DNA of 64,000 nt from JABMPO01 sp964539785 (lineage in GTDB: Bacteria > Fidelibacterota > Marinisomatia > Marinisomatales > TCS56), in assembly GCA_964539785.1 (NCBI GenBank), contig CAZIJQ010000005.1, positions 19,097 through 83,096 on the forward strand, written 5' to 3'. Within the stretch, counting starts at the first letter, position 1. Every line of letters begins with the position of its first letter. The position numbers and the translations under genes were made by a program. Under the pieces are notes generated by a model. The model had not been told where the DNA came from. It was given only the letters and a program-made list of their open reading frames with translations, and searched no databases. This document shows, one piece after another, positions 9,590 to 17,673 of the stretch.

Positions 9590-10870
9590 ATGGCCAATAA
9601 TAGCTTCAGTGATTATAAATTAATGCTGGACTGGTTGTTCGATCTTCAACGCCGGGGGATAAAAACAGGTCTTTCGCATACGCGTCAATTACTTGCAGCC
9701 TGTGGTAACCCTCAAGCTAAATATCCCATAATTCATGTGGCCGGGACCAACGGGAAAGGTTCGACTTGTGCAATGATTGCGGCGATTATGAAAACCGCCG
9801 GCTATCGGGTTGGTTTGTATACTTCTCCTCACCTATTGCACTTCAATGAGCGAATCAGAGTGAATGGAATCCCTATTGATAATAGTGCCATAATTGATTT
9901 TATTGCTGATCAGCGTGTCGCCATTGACCGGATCGAATCGACTTTTTTTGAAGCTACAACTGCCATGGCACTATGGTATTTTGCAAACGAAAATGTTGAT
10001 GTGGCTATTGTGGAAACTGGTCTCGGGGGGCGTCTGGATTCCACCAATATTGTTGGGCCGGCAGTAACTGCAATTACACCGATCGATCTGGACCACACTG
10101 ATTTACTCGGTACTACAATTGATATTATCGCTGGGGAAAAAGCTGGGATCATTAAGCCCGGTATACCGGTTGTTATAGCTCCGCAGGAAAAAGCAGCTGA
10201 ACGGGTGTTAATTAAGCAGGCTTTACAGCTAGGTGCTAGTGTAATAAAGGTTGAAACTGATGCGAATCAGATAGCGGTAAGCAATACTACCGGAACCAGC
10301 TTCAAATGGCGTGGTAATCAATTTAGTATGAGCTTATACGGCCAACACCAGGCCTGGAATGCCTGTTGTGCGCTGGAAACGGTCAGGGCTTTTGATCCCG
10401 CAATTGACGCCCAAGTATTGGCCGCCGGATTAATCATGGTTAAATGGCCCGGTCGTATGCAAAAATTGAAAAATAATCCGCCTGTTTTTTATGATGTTGC
10501 CCACAATCGGCAGGGCATCTCGACGGTGTTGGATATTTTAACGGAGCTATTTTCTGTCTCACCGGTAGGTGTATTTGTAATGAAAGGCGATAAAGATTCA
10601 CACCTGATAGCAGAGGCCTTCAAAGACCGCCTGGATTCGCTTATAATCACCGGTGATGATTCCGCGGGTTTAATGGCCGCCGACAAATTATATCAGATGT
10701 TGCAAAAAACGGGGTTGAGTTGCGAATTAATTCCTGATTTTCAGCAGGCCAGCGCAGCTTTGCAGGCCAGGATATCTGGAGATAAACCCGGTATTATACT
10801 GGGTAGCCATTATATAGCCGCCAAGGTGTTTGATAATTACGGATTTTCCTTTGAGTCAGGAATAATTTAG
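9590..10870 (+). CDS. folC: Folylpolyglutamate synthase / dihydrofolate synthase
   Basis: A 426-residue cytoplasmic Mur-ligase-family enzyme that adds glutamate to dihydropteroate and to reduced folates, using ATP. The P-loop is seen as HVAGTNGKGSTCAM near residue 48, followed by LYTSPHLLHFNERIRVNG, the folate/omega-loop region diagnostic of FolC. ETGLGGRLDSTN, TPIDLDHTDLLG and GEKAGIIKPG complete the ATP/metal site. The C-terminal domain contains a Tyr-Asp-Val-Ala-His-Asn motif. Length is normal. The start has no strong Shine-Dalgarno. The last residues run into an 85-base spacer before rho, which contains only a weak GC stem followed by six T. Confidence 0.95.
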   Translation: MANNSFSDYKLMLDWLFDLQRRGIKTGLSHTRQLLAACGNPQAKYPIIHVAGTNGKGSTCAMIAAIMKTAGYRVGLYTSPHLLHFNERIRVNGIPIDNSAIIDFIADQRVAIDRIESTFFEATTAMALWYFANENVDVAIVETGLGGRLDSTNIVGPAVTAITPIDLDHTDLLGTTIDIIAGEKAGIIKPGIPVVIAPQEKAAERVLIKQALQLGASVIKVETDANQIAVSNTTGTSFKWRGNQFSMSLYGQHQAWNACCALETVRAFDPAIDAQVLAAGLIMVKWPGRMQKLKNNPPVFYDVAHNRQGISTVLDILTELFSVSPVGVFVMKGDKDSHLIAEAFKDRLDSLIITGDDSAGLMAADKLYQMLQKTGLSCELIPDFQQASAALQARISGDKPGIILGSHYIAAKVFDNYGFSFESGII

Positions 10871-10955
10871 TGTAATTTATGGTCTCAGATTTTATTCGCC
10901 GGTAACGGTTTTTTCTGTAGATAGTATAGCCAAAGCACATTAGAAGGAAATCCCA

Positions 10956-12203
10956 ATGGATGTTAATGAACTCCAATCATTAAAAATTAAGGAATTGACC
11001 GAGTTGGCCCAAAAGTTGGGCGTACAGGGTTTTTCCGGTCGACGCAAGCAGGAGTTAATTGTAAAAATTCTGGAATCTCAGGAAGTTAAAGAAGAAGCTG
11101 TAAAAGCTATGGGCGTACTAGAAGTATTACCGGATGGCTATGGCTTCTTGCGTAGCCCCGATTTCAATTATCTTCCCGGTCCGGATGATATATATGTCAG
11201 TCCTTCACAAATAAAAAAATTCGGTTTGAGAACCGGACATCTGATAAAAGGTGAAATTCGCCCGCCTAAGGAAAAAGAACGATTTTATGCTCTTTTAAAA
11301 GTTGATACAATCAATGGATTCTTAACGGATCAGATCAAGCACGCCATATTATTTGATAATTTTACACCGTGCCACCCGGAAAAACGATTTAATCTGGAGT
11401 ATGATGCAAAAGATCTGTCTACGCGAATCCTGGATTTATTCGCGCCAGTCGGTAAAGGTCAGCGCGCTTTAATTGTTGCGCAGCCTAAAACCGGTAAAAC
11501 TATTTTGTTACAAAAAATTGCCAATGCGATTCGTAAAAATCATCCTGATACGGAGATGATTGTACTGCTGATTGATGAGCGTCCCGAGGAAGTTACCGAC
11601 ATGAAACGACATGTGGACGCCGAAGTCGTCAGTTCTACCTTTGATGAACCACCCGAACGTCATGTTAATGTAGCCGATATGGCACTACAAAAAGCGCGCA
11701 GAATGGTTGAATTCGGTAAAGATGTGGTTATTCTTCTCGACAGTATCACCCGCCTGGCCCGTGCTCATAATGCGGTTATTCCACACAGTGGAAAAATCAT
11801 GTCCGGTGGTATCGACTCCAATGCCTTGAAAAAACCCAAACAATTTCTGGGCGCTGCCCGTAACACTGAAGAGGGTGGTAGTCTCACAATTGTAGCAACT
11901 GCTCTGATTGACACCGGCAGCAGGATGGACGACGTAATCTTTGAAGAATTTAAAGGAACCGGCAATATGGAGCTGGTTTTAGATCGGCGTTTGAGCGATC
12001 GTCGAATATTCCCATCTTTTGATCTGATTCGCTCGGGCACCCGAAAAGAAGAACTTCTCTTAACAAAAAAGGAGTTGGCTCGTTTATGGATTTTGCGCAA
12101 ATTACTCAATGAAATGACAGTCATTGAAGCTATGGAATTCCTCCAGGAACGCCTGAAGCGCACAAAAACTAACGAGGACTTCTTAAACACAATGAGTCAA
12201 TAA
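10956..12203 (+). CDS. rho: Transcription termination factor Rho
   Basis: A 415-residue RNA-dependent ATPase that terminates transcription as a hexameric helicase. In order: N-terminal Rho_N helical domain (LQSLKIKELTELAQKLGV); a cold-shock-like RNA-binding domain with GVLEVLPDGYGFLRSPDFNY and YVSPSQIKKFGLRTGH; and the RecA-like motor with Walker A VAQPKTGKT, Walker B VVILLDSITRLARAHN and the Q/R-loop region SGGIDSNALKKPK. Size equals that of E. coli Rho with no large insertion. AGAAGGAAA precedes the ATG. The next gene is a Cas6-fold protein only 43 bases downstream on the same strand, so the two are probably co-transcribed. Confidence 0.97.
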   Translation: MDVNELQSLKIKELTELAQKLGVQGFSGRRKQELIVKILESQEVKEEAVKAMGVLEVLPDGYGFLRSPDFNYLPGPDDIYVSPSQIKKFGLRTGHLIKGEIRPPKEKERFYALLKVDTINGFLTDQIKHAILFDNFTPCHPEKRFNLEYDAKDLSTRILDLFAPVGKGQRALIVAQPKTGKTILLQKIANAIRKNHPDTEMIVLLIDERPEEVTDMKRHVDAEVVSSTFDEPPERHVNVADMALQKARRMVEFGKDVVILLDSITRLARAHNAVIPHSGKIMSGGIDSNALKKPKQFLGAARNTEEGGSLTIVATALIDTGSRMDDVIFEEFKGTGNMELVLDRRLSDRRIFPSFDLIRSGTRKEELLLTKKELARLWILRKLLNEMTVIEAMEFLQERLKRTKTNEDFLNTMSQ

Positions 12204-12246
12204 CAGCCAGATAATCTGTTTGTAATTAATTATAGCGAGGTGTTGT

Positions 12247-13275
12247 ATGGATTCTTCATATCCTGCAGTTCGAACAGTTACTTTAAAAGTTATAACTGAT
12301 AAACCAGTTAAGAAAACACCGTACCAGGTAAAAGGTGTTTTCATGCGTCAATATCCGGAGGAAGAACTGATTCCCATGCTAGATGGCCGATATCGCGATC
12401 AGTTTTTATATCCCAGGGTGCAGGTCAAAATCCTTAATGAACAAATCTATATTGTTGGTATTAACGAGGGTGTAGACCCAGTTTTATCAATGGTTGAGAA
12501 ATTTGATTTTCTGGATTTTGGCAATATAACCTTCCAGGTTTTAGATGTCGATGTGGACGAGCACAAAGACCTTTTCCAACCCATATCTCGAATGATCCGG
12601 TATCGTTTTATTACCCCCTGGGTAGCATTGAACCAGACTACCGGTATCCGCTACAGATATCTCAATAGTATGGAAAAGATGAATTATTTGAGCCGATTAC
12701 TGAGCCAGAATATTGTATTCCTGGCGCGTGAAATGGGCATGGAGCTGGAAGAGAAAATTTTTACCAAATTGAGCTTAACATCGCTGTTCCCCAAAACTGT
12801 TGATGAAACTTTCTGGGGTGCCTTTAATGGAGAGTTCCGTGCAAATTTCCTGTTGCCCAATTACCTAGGGGTTGGTAATGGTATAACCCGTGGTTACGGA
12901 GCCATCTATGGTCTTTACAACCCGGCAATGTTCTCGTTTGATGAAAGTTCTATCAAAGGTGAAATCAAGGATTCGGGCACCGGTGATATGGAAGGCGAAG
13001 AAATCCCCATGGAGATGGGCGATGAAGCCGGCGTCAGTATGGAAGATGTTCCCAAACCACGGGAAAAAAGGCGTACTTCTCCACCACCTCCGCGTCGCCG
13101 GCGAACCATATCTACCCGCAAAGTTCTCTCCGAAGAATTTCATATCGAAGACGAACCTAAGGCACCGCCGCCACCTCGCCGTCGCGCCTCTCAACCGCGC
13201 CGCAATCAGCCCCAATCTGATGATGAATCACGCTTTAACACCGAAGAATTTCATAAAAAGCGCCACGAATGGTAA
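12247..13275 (+). CDS. Cas6b-like RNA-binding-fold protein with Pro/Arg-rich tail, no CRISPR nearby
   Basis: A 342-residue protein. Residues 1-225 read like a Cas6b-type RAMP: an N-terminal strand VRTVTLKVIT, a YPRVQVK-x9-IVGINEGVD block (55-77) matching the Cas6b N-domain, and at 190-221 a WGAFNGEFRAN / LPNYLGVGNGITRGYGAI block matching the C-domain glycine-rich RNA-binding loop (F-x2-N-x2-P-x3-G-x-G-x4-RG-[FY]-G). Cas6 cleaves CRISPR precursor RNA, usually with a histidine in the ~30-50 region; here there is none, and H106 is the only histidine in the core. Residues 226-342 are a disordered acidic then Pro/Arg-rich tail with two PPPPRRR and two EEFH motifs. It lies between rho and an aminotransferase whose start it overlaps by seven bases. 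GAGGTG precedes the start. Cas6-like homology is inferred from motifs; the function is unknown, probably RNA binding without cleavage. Confidence 0.7.
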   Translation: MDSSYPAVRTVTLKVITDKPVKKTPYQVKGVFMRQYPEEELIPMLDGRYRDQFLYPRVQVKILNEQIYIVGINEGVDPVLSMVEKFDFLDFGNITFQVLDVDVDEHKDLFQPISRMIRYRFITPWVALNQTTGIRYRYLNSMEKMNYLSRLLSQNIVFLAREMGMELEEKIFTKLSLTSLFPKTVDETFWGAFNGEFRANFLLPNYLGVGNGITRGYGAIYGLYNPAMFSFDESSIKGEIKDSGTGDMEGEEIPMEMGDEAGVSMEDVPKPREKRRTSPPPPRRRRTISTRKVLSEEFHIEDEPKAPPPPRRRASQPRRNQPQSDDESRFNTEEFHKKRHEW

Positions 13276-14477
13276 ACTGCAGTTACGAACCTGAAATAAC
13301 GGAACGAATCCGTAGAATCAAGCCGTCCTTTACACTGGAGATGGCAGCTCTGGCCGCTGAACTTCGTGCCAAGGGTGTGGATGTCATTAATTTTAGTGTG
13401 GGTGAACCGGACTTCAATACACCGGCCAATATTATCGCAGCTGGCAAGCAGGCTATGGACGATGGCAATACCAAATACACGGCCGGAGCCGGCACACCGG
13501 ATTTGCGTAAGGCGACCTGTGAAAAACTGGCCCGGGAAAACGGTATTACCGCAACTCCGGATCAGGTTGTCGTATCCAATGGTGAAAAACACAGTTTGTA
13601 CAATGCCTGCCAAACAATGTTTGATGCCGGCGATGAAGTCATAATATTAAAACCTTTCTGGGTTTCATTTCCTGAATTGGTCAGTCTGGCCGATGCCGAA
13701 GCAGTATTTGTCGAGACATTGCCTGATAAATGCTTTGAACCGGATTTTGACGATCTTGAAGCCAAGATAACGGCTCGGACCAAAGGCATAATTATTAACA
13801 CGCCTTCCAATCCCGCCGGGGGAGTATGGTCTGATGAAGCCGTCAAGCGCCTGCTGAAGTTGGCAGCTGAGCATGATTGGACGGTCATCGCCGACGAGTG
13901 TTATGAGCGATTGGTTTATGGCACTCCATTTGTTTCGGCGGCTACACTGAATGAAGCCGGGGCCAGGATCATTACCTGCATGAGTTTGTCGAAAACCTAT
14001 GCCATGACCGGCTGGCGGATCGGCTATGCCGTTGCGGATTACCGGATTGCTAAAGCTATGGCTAAATTTCAAGGTCAGGCTACTTCATGTCCCAATTCGA
14101 TTGGACAGCAGGCGGCGATCGAGGCTTTGACGGGTGATCAATCGGCAGTGGAAACGATGCGCCAAACGTTTCAGGAACGGCGCGATCTCATGGTAGGTCT
14201 GCTGAATGAAATTCCGGGCATCAATTGTGCCTTACCGGGCGGGGCATTTTACGCCTTCCCGGATATGTCCGCCTACATCGGCAAGCAAGCCAACGGTCAG
14301 GTTATCAATGATTCGTTCGATCTCGGTAATTATATCCTTGATAAGGCCCAGGTCGTGACCGTTCCCGGCGACGGATTTGGTTCACCGGGACACATTCGTT
14401 TTTCCTTCGCAACCAATGCGGATAATATCCGCGAAGGAATCCAACGTATAACTAAAGTATTACAAGAATTAAAATAG
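13269..14477 (+). CDS. Aspartate-type aminotransferase, PLP class I/II
   Basis: A 402-residue PLP-dependent aminotransferase, most like the Ib-type aspartate aminotransferases that exchange the amino group between aspartate and 2-oxoglutarate. Motifs in order: INFSVGEPDFNTP (substrate arm), TKYTAGAGTPDLRKA, the Asn-Thr-Pro-Ser-Asn-Pro-Ala-Gly loop that contacts the cofactor ring, VIADECYERLVYG, and SLSKTYAMTGWRIGY with the PLP-binding lysine at about K242. A C-terminal Arg in GHIRFSFA should bind the substrate carboxylate. The ATG at 13269 overlaps the preceding stop by seven bases. Exact substrate preference (aspartate versus prephenate or other amino acids) cannot be fixed from sequence alone. 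Confidence 0.9.
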   Translation: MVNCSYEPEITERIRRIKPSFTLEMAALAAELRAKGVDVINFSVGEPDFNTPANIIAAGKQAMDDGNTKYTAGAGTPDLRKATCEKLARENGITATPDQVVVSNGEKHSLYNACQTMFDAGDEVIILKPFWVSFPELVSLADAEAVFVETLPDKCFEPDFDDLEAKITARTKGIIINTPSNPAGGVWSDEAVKRLLKLAAEHDWTVIADECYERLVYGTPFVSAATLNEAGARIITCMSLSKTYAMTGWRIGYAVADYRIAKAMAKFQGQATSCPNSIGQQAAIEALTGDQSAVETMRQTFQERRDLMVGLLNEIPGINCALPGGAFYAFPDMSAYIGKQANGQVINDSFDLGNYILDKAQVVTVPGDGFGSPGHIRFSFATNADNIREGIQRITKVLQELK

Positions 14478-14486
14478 GAGCACGCG

Positions 14487-14693
14487 ATGAAGAAAAACAT
14501 TCATCCAAAATATACTCTGGGTACAGTATCCTGTGCCTGTGGAAATAGTTTCCAGGTTTACAATACAATTGGCGATCAAAAAATTGAAATTTGTTCGGCC
14601 TGTCACCCGTTTTTTACCGGGAAACAGAAATTAGTAGATACCGCCGGCCGAATTGAAAAATTCAATCGCAAGTATAAGAAACCAACCCAGTAA
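14487..14693 (+). CDS. rpmE: 50S ribosomal protein L31 (zinc-binding type)
   Basis: A 68-residue ribosomal protein. It starts MKKNIHPKYTLGTVSCACGN and contains the four cysteines of the C+ (zinc-ribbon) form: Cys-Ala-Cys near residue 17 and Cys-Ser-x-Cys-His-Pro-Phe near residue 38, followed by FTGKQKLVDTAGRIEKFNRKY, the family signature. AGGAG lies a few bases before the ATG. It binds zinc and sits at the central protuberance of the large subunit. In many bacteria rpmE follows rho directly; here two genes intervene. A strong terminator-like hairpin follows at 14712. Confidence 0.97.
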   Translation: MKKNIHPKYTLGTVSCACGNSFQVYNTIGDQKIEICSACHPFFTGKQKLVDTAGRIEKFNRKYKKPTQ

Positions 14694-14711
14694 CCCAAAT
14701 AACTACATTGC

Positions 14712-14750
14712 GGCTTCTCATTATGTTTTTTGGTGAGGAGCCCTTTTTCT
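14712..14750 (+). terminator. Terminator-like hairpin after rpmE, next to the DUF1385 start
   Basis: A ten-pair stem (14712-14721 with 14733-14742, two G-U pairs), an 11-base T-rich loop and CTTTTTCT immediately after it form a canonical intrinsic terminator. It ends only four bases before the ATG at 14755, and its right arm contains GAGGAG, the only Shine-Dalgarno-like sequence in front of that gene. It may therefore terminate the rpmE transcript, hide the downstream ribosome site, or both. Confidence 0.7.
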
Positions 14751-14754
14751 ATCT

Positions 14755-15720
14755 ATGAAAATCTTACCATTATTGCTTAGCAAGCCAGCGATTTTAGTCG
14801 GTGGGCAAGCTGTGATCGAAGGTGTGATGATGCGGGTTCCCGGCGCTTATTGCACGGCGGTCAGAGACTCCGAGGGAAAAGTTCATACTGATCGTTATGA
14901 ATTTAAATCGCTGTCTGAAAAATCAAAGCTCTGGAAAAAACCGGTTTTACGGGGAATCGCGGCTCTTTTTGAAGCGATGCGAATCGGTTTCGGTACCTTA
15001 CAATGGTCTGCCGATATAGCAATGCCCCCGGAAGAAGGAAGCAAGAAACCCACTAAACTTGGTAATTTCTTTTCGGTTCTGTTTGCGGTTGCTTTGGCCA
15101 TGTTGATGTTCATGGTCGGACCCATGTGGATTACCACCAAATTACTGAATATTGAAAAAGAAGCCCTGGCGTTTAACATGGTCTCAGGCCTGTTTCGAAT
15201 CACATTTTTCGTGATTTATCTGGGGTTGATATCGTTGATGAAAGACGTGCGGCGATTATTCCAATATCATGGCGCCGAACACCGGGTTGTTTATAATTTT
15301 GAATCCGGTTCGGAGATTACAGTGGACAACGCCCAATCTTTTCCGACTCAACATCCCCGTTGCGGTACCAGTTTTTTGTTCATTGTAATGCTTTCCGCAA
15401 TCCTCATTTTTGCCGTAGTGGATACCCTGATAATCAGCGTGACCGGAACAATATCTTTGGGGGTTCGCCTGCTGGTGCACCTGCCATTGATTCCACTGGT
15501 CATGGGTCTCTCGTATGAGGTTATTAAGCTAAGTGCTAAAAATGGTAGTAGTTTTCTGGTTCGTATGCTGCGTGCACCCGGCCTGTGGCTGCAAAATATC
15601 ACGACCCGGCAACCGGAAGATAAAATGGTGGAAGTAGCCATCACGGCGCTGGAATCGGCTTTTGGCGAGCAATATTCGGAGATGGTTGGAAAGAAATATA
15701 CGGCTGAGGCAATTGCATGA
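14755..15720 (+). CDS. DUF1385 family membrane protein
   Basis: A 321-residue inner-membrane protein of the DUF1385 family. The family start (VGGQAVIEGVMMRVPGAY) is near residue 16, followed by a basic cytoplasmic stretch, then membrane segments around residues 105-125, 140-160, 205-235 and 238-255. Between them lies the conserved FQYHGAEHRVVYNFESG and HPRCGTSFLF, with the histidines and cysteine typical of the family. Its biochemical role is not established. In Firmicutes it also sits between rpmE and prfA, and the same order is kept here. Its last four bases overlap prfA (ATGA), suggesting translational coupling. Its 5' end lies against a terminator-like hairpin. Confidence 0.88.
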   Translation: MKILPLLLSKPAILVGGQAVIEGVMMRVPGAYCTAVRDSEGKVHTDRYEFKSLSEKSKLWKKPVLRGIAALFEAMRIGFGTLQWSADIAMPPEEGSKKPTKLGNFFSVLFAVALAMLMFMVGPMWITTKLLNIEKEALAFNMVSGLFRITFFVIYLGLISLMKDVRRLFQYHGAEHRVVYNFESGSEITVDNAQSFPTQHPRCGTSFLFIVMLSAILIFAVVDTLIISVTGTISLGVRLLVHLPLIPLVMGLSYEVIKLSAKNGSSFLVRMLRAPGLWLQNITTRQPEDKMVEVAITALESAFGEQYSEMVGKKYTAEAIA

Positions 15721-16778
15721 TTGATAAGCTGGAACAGATTATCGAACGTTTCGACGAATTGGGGCGCCAGTTGACTGATCCGGCTGTCATTTCAAATCAG
15801 AATAAATTACGCGATACGGCCAAAGAACACAGCCATCTTGAGCCCATCGTGACAAAGGCCAAAGAATATTTGGCTATTGCAGAACAGATTGCCGATGACA
15901 AGGAAATTTTGGCGGGCAGCGATGTTGAATTGAAAAGCATTGCCCAGGAAGAATTAAAAGAATTGGAAGATCAGCAGTTACAGATCGAGGATGATTTGAA
16001 GGTGCTAATGCTGCCCAAGGATCCCAATGATGATAAAAATATAATCGTTGAAATCCGGGCTGGCACCGGCGGTGAAGAAGCCGCTCTGTTTGCTGCGGAT
16101 CTGTTTCGCATGTACTCCCGGTTCGCTGAACGTTCAAACTGGAGCAGGAAAGTAATGACTTCCAATGACACCGGAATTGGCGGGTTTAAGGAAATCATTT
16201 TCTCCCTTTCCGGAACCGAAGTATTTGGGGCGATGAAATATGAAAGCGGTGTTCATCGGGTTCAACGGATACCCAAAACCGAAACCGGTGGGCGGGTTCA
16301 CACCTCAGCAGCGACAGTTGCTGTCTTGCCAGAGGCGGAGGTCGCAGATATTAATGTTGATGAACAAGATCTGAAAATTGATACTTACCGTGCTTCCGGG
16401 GCTGGTGGACAGCATGTAAATAAAACCGAATCAGCGATTCGAATCACTCATCTTCCATCGGGATTGGTGGTTACCTGCCAGGATGAAAAATCCCAGCATA
16501 AAAATCGCGTGGCTGCAATGAAGGTTCTGCGTTCGCGACTGCTGGCCCAGGAACAGGAAAAACTGGCTCGCGAACGATCCGATGCCCGTAAATCCATGGT
16601 TTCCACCGGTGATCGCTCAGCCAAAATTCGGACTTATAATTTCCCTCAGGGAAGAATAACCGACCACCGCATCAACCACACGGTTTACCGCTTGGAGGAA
16701 TATCTGGACGGGGATTTGAATGAGCTGGTTGAATTGCTGCGGATTGAAGATCAGAAATCGCAATTAGCGGCTGAGTAA
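15717..16778 (+). CDS. prfA: Peptide chain release factor 1
   Basis: A 353-residue class I release factor that recognises UAA and UAG and triggers peptide release on the ribosome. The helical N-terminal domain is followed by the PCRF domain (RAGTGGEEAALFAADLFRMY). HRVQRIPKTETGGRVHTSAATVAVLPE is the RF1-type version of this segment, distinguishing it from RF2. The GGQ motif (GAGGQHVNKTESAIR, Gly-Gly-Gln at 230-232) is intact; its glutamine is the target of PrmC, encoded next. Length is normal for RF1, and no programmed frameshift is present. The start overlaps the DUF1385 stop by four bases. Confidence 0.97.
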   Translation: MIDKLEQIIERFDELGRQLTDPAVISNQNKLRDTAKEHSHLEPIVTKAKEYLAIAEQIADDKEILAGSDVELKSIAQEELKELEDQQLQIEDDLKVLMLPKDPNDDKNIIVEIRAGTGGEEAALFAADLFRMYSRFAERSNWSRKVMTSNDTGIGGFKEIIFSLSGTEVFGAMKYESGVHRVQRIPKTETGGRVHTSAATVAVLPEAEVADINVDEQDLKIDTYRASGAGGQHVNKTESAIRITHLPSGLVVTCQDEKSQHKNRVAAMKVLRSRLLAQEQEKLARERSDARKSMVSTGDRSAKIRTYNFPQGRITDHRINHTVYRLEEYLDGDLNELVELLRIEDQKSQLAAE

Positions 16779-16781
16779 AGC

Positions 16782-17654
16782 GTGAATATCAGTACCCCAA
16801 CCCGTAACTGGCGGGTGATCGATCTGATCAACTGGGGAACCCAATACTTTAATGAGCGTCATTTCGAAAATTCCCGCCGGGAGATAGAATGGCTGTTGGG
16901 TGATTTTCTAAACTGTAAACGAATTGATCTTTATCTGCGCTTCGAAGAACCATTCACGACCGCCATGTTGAAAGAATTCCGCGCTAGAATTAAACGGCGG
17001 GTACAGCATGAGCCGTTGCAATATATTTCCGGTCGGACTGAATTTTACGGCTATCAGTTTGAAGTGACGCCGGCTGTCCTGATTCCGCGGCCGGAAACAG
17101 AGCGTCTGGTAGAAATCGGGATTGAATTGCTGGTCGACAGGACTGCTCCCCGAATTATTGATATTGGCACCGGTTCCGGAGCCATCGCCATCAGTCTGGC
17201 AAAAGAAGTACCGGGAGCATCCGTAATGGCCATCGATAATTCCCCTGCTGCCATCGAAGTAGCGCGCCGCAACGGAGAATTGAACCAGCTTACGAATATT
17301 GAATTCACCCTGCTTGATATATTAACTGATCGGCCGGACGGCCAATTTGATTTACTGATCGCCAACCCGCCCTATATCCCCGCCAGCGAAATGACCACGT
17401 TAATGCCGGAAGTCAGAGACCATGAACCGCGATCAGCTTTGACCGATGAAAAAGACGGCCTGGTTTTCTACCGCCGTATATCTGAAATTGCCTCACAAAT
17501 ATTGGCCCCCGATGGCTGGCTGGCACTGGAAGTCGGTAGCGGTGAGCAACCGGGAAAAGCTGCCAAATTATTGACTGGGGCCGGGATGATCGGTGTTAAA
17601 ACTGTCAAAGATTTTAACGGGGATGACCGAGTTCTAATTGGACAAATTGCCTAA
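16782..17654 (+). CDS. prmC: Release factor glutamine methyltransferase
   Basis: A 290-residue SAM-dependent enzyme that N5-methylates the glutamine of the release-factor GGQ motif. The N-terminal helical substrate-binding domain ends in RRVQHEPLQYISGRTEFYG. The Rossmann domain shows the SAM loop IDIGTGSGAIAISLAKE and the catalytic NPPYIP motif near residue 197. VLIPRPETERLVE is also diagnostic. The start is GTG, three bases after the prfA stop, so prfA and prmC form the expected pair. Confidence 0.95.
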   Translation: MNISTPTRNWRVIDLINWGTQYFNERHFENSRREIEWLLGDFLNCKRIDLYLRFEEPFTTAMLKEFRARIKRRVQHEPLQYISGRTEFYGYQFEVTPAVLIPRPETERLVEIGIELLVDRTAPRIIDIGTGSGAIAISLAKEVPGASVMAIDNSPAAIEVARRNGELNQLTNIEFTLLDILTDRPDGQFDLLIANPPYIPASEMTTLMPEVRDHEPRSALTDEKDGLVFYRRISEIASQILAPDGWLALEVGSGEQPGKAAKLLTGAGMIGVKTVKDFNGDDRVLIGQIA

Positions 17655-17673
17655 AATACGCTACAGAGAAATT

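Noticed and set aside
10871..10955. Terminator between folC and rho
   Set aside because: The stem is only four pairs before six T; too weak to call.
12865..13215. Long minus-strand frames opposite the Cas6-like tail and rho
   Set aside because: They mirror the Arg/Pro-rich coding strand and have no start signals or motifs of their own.
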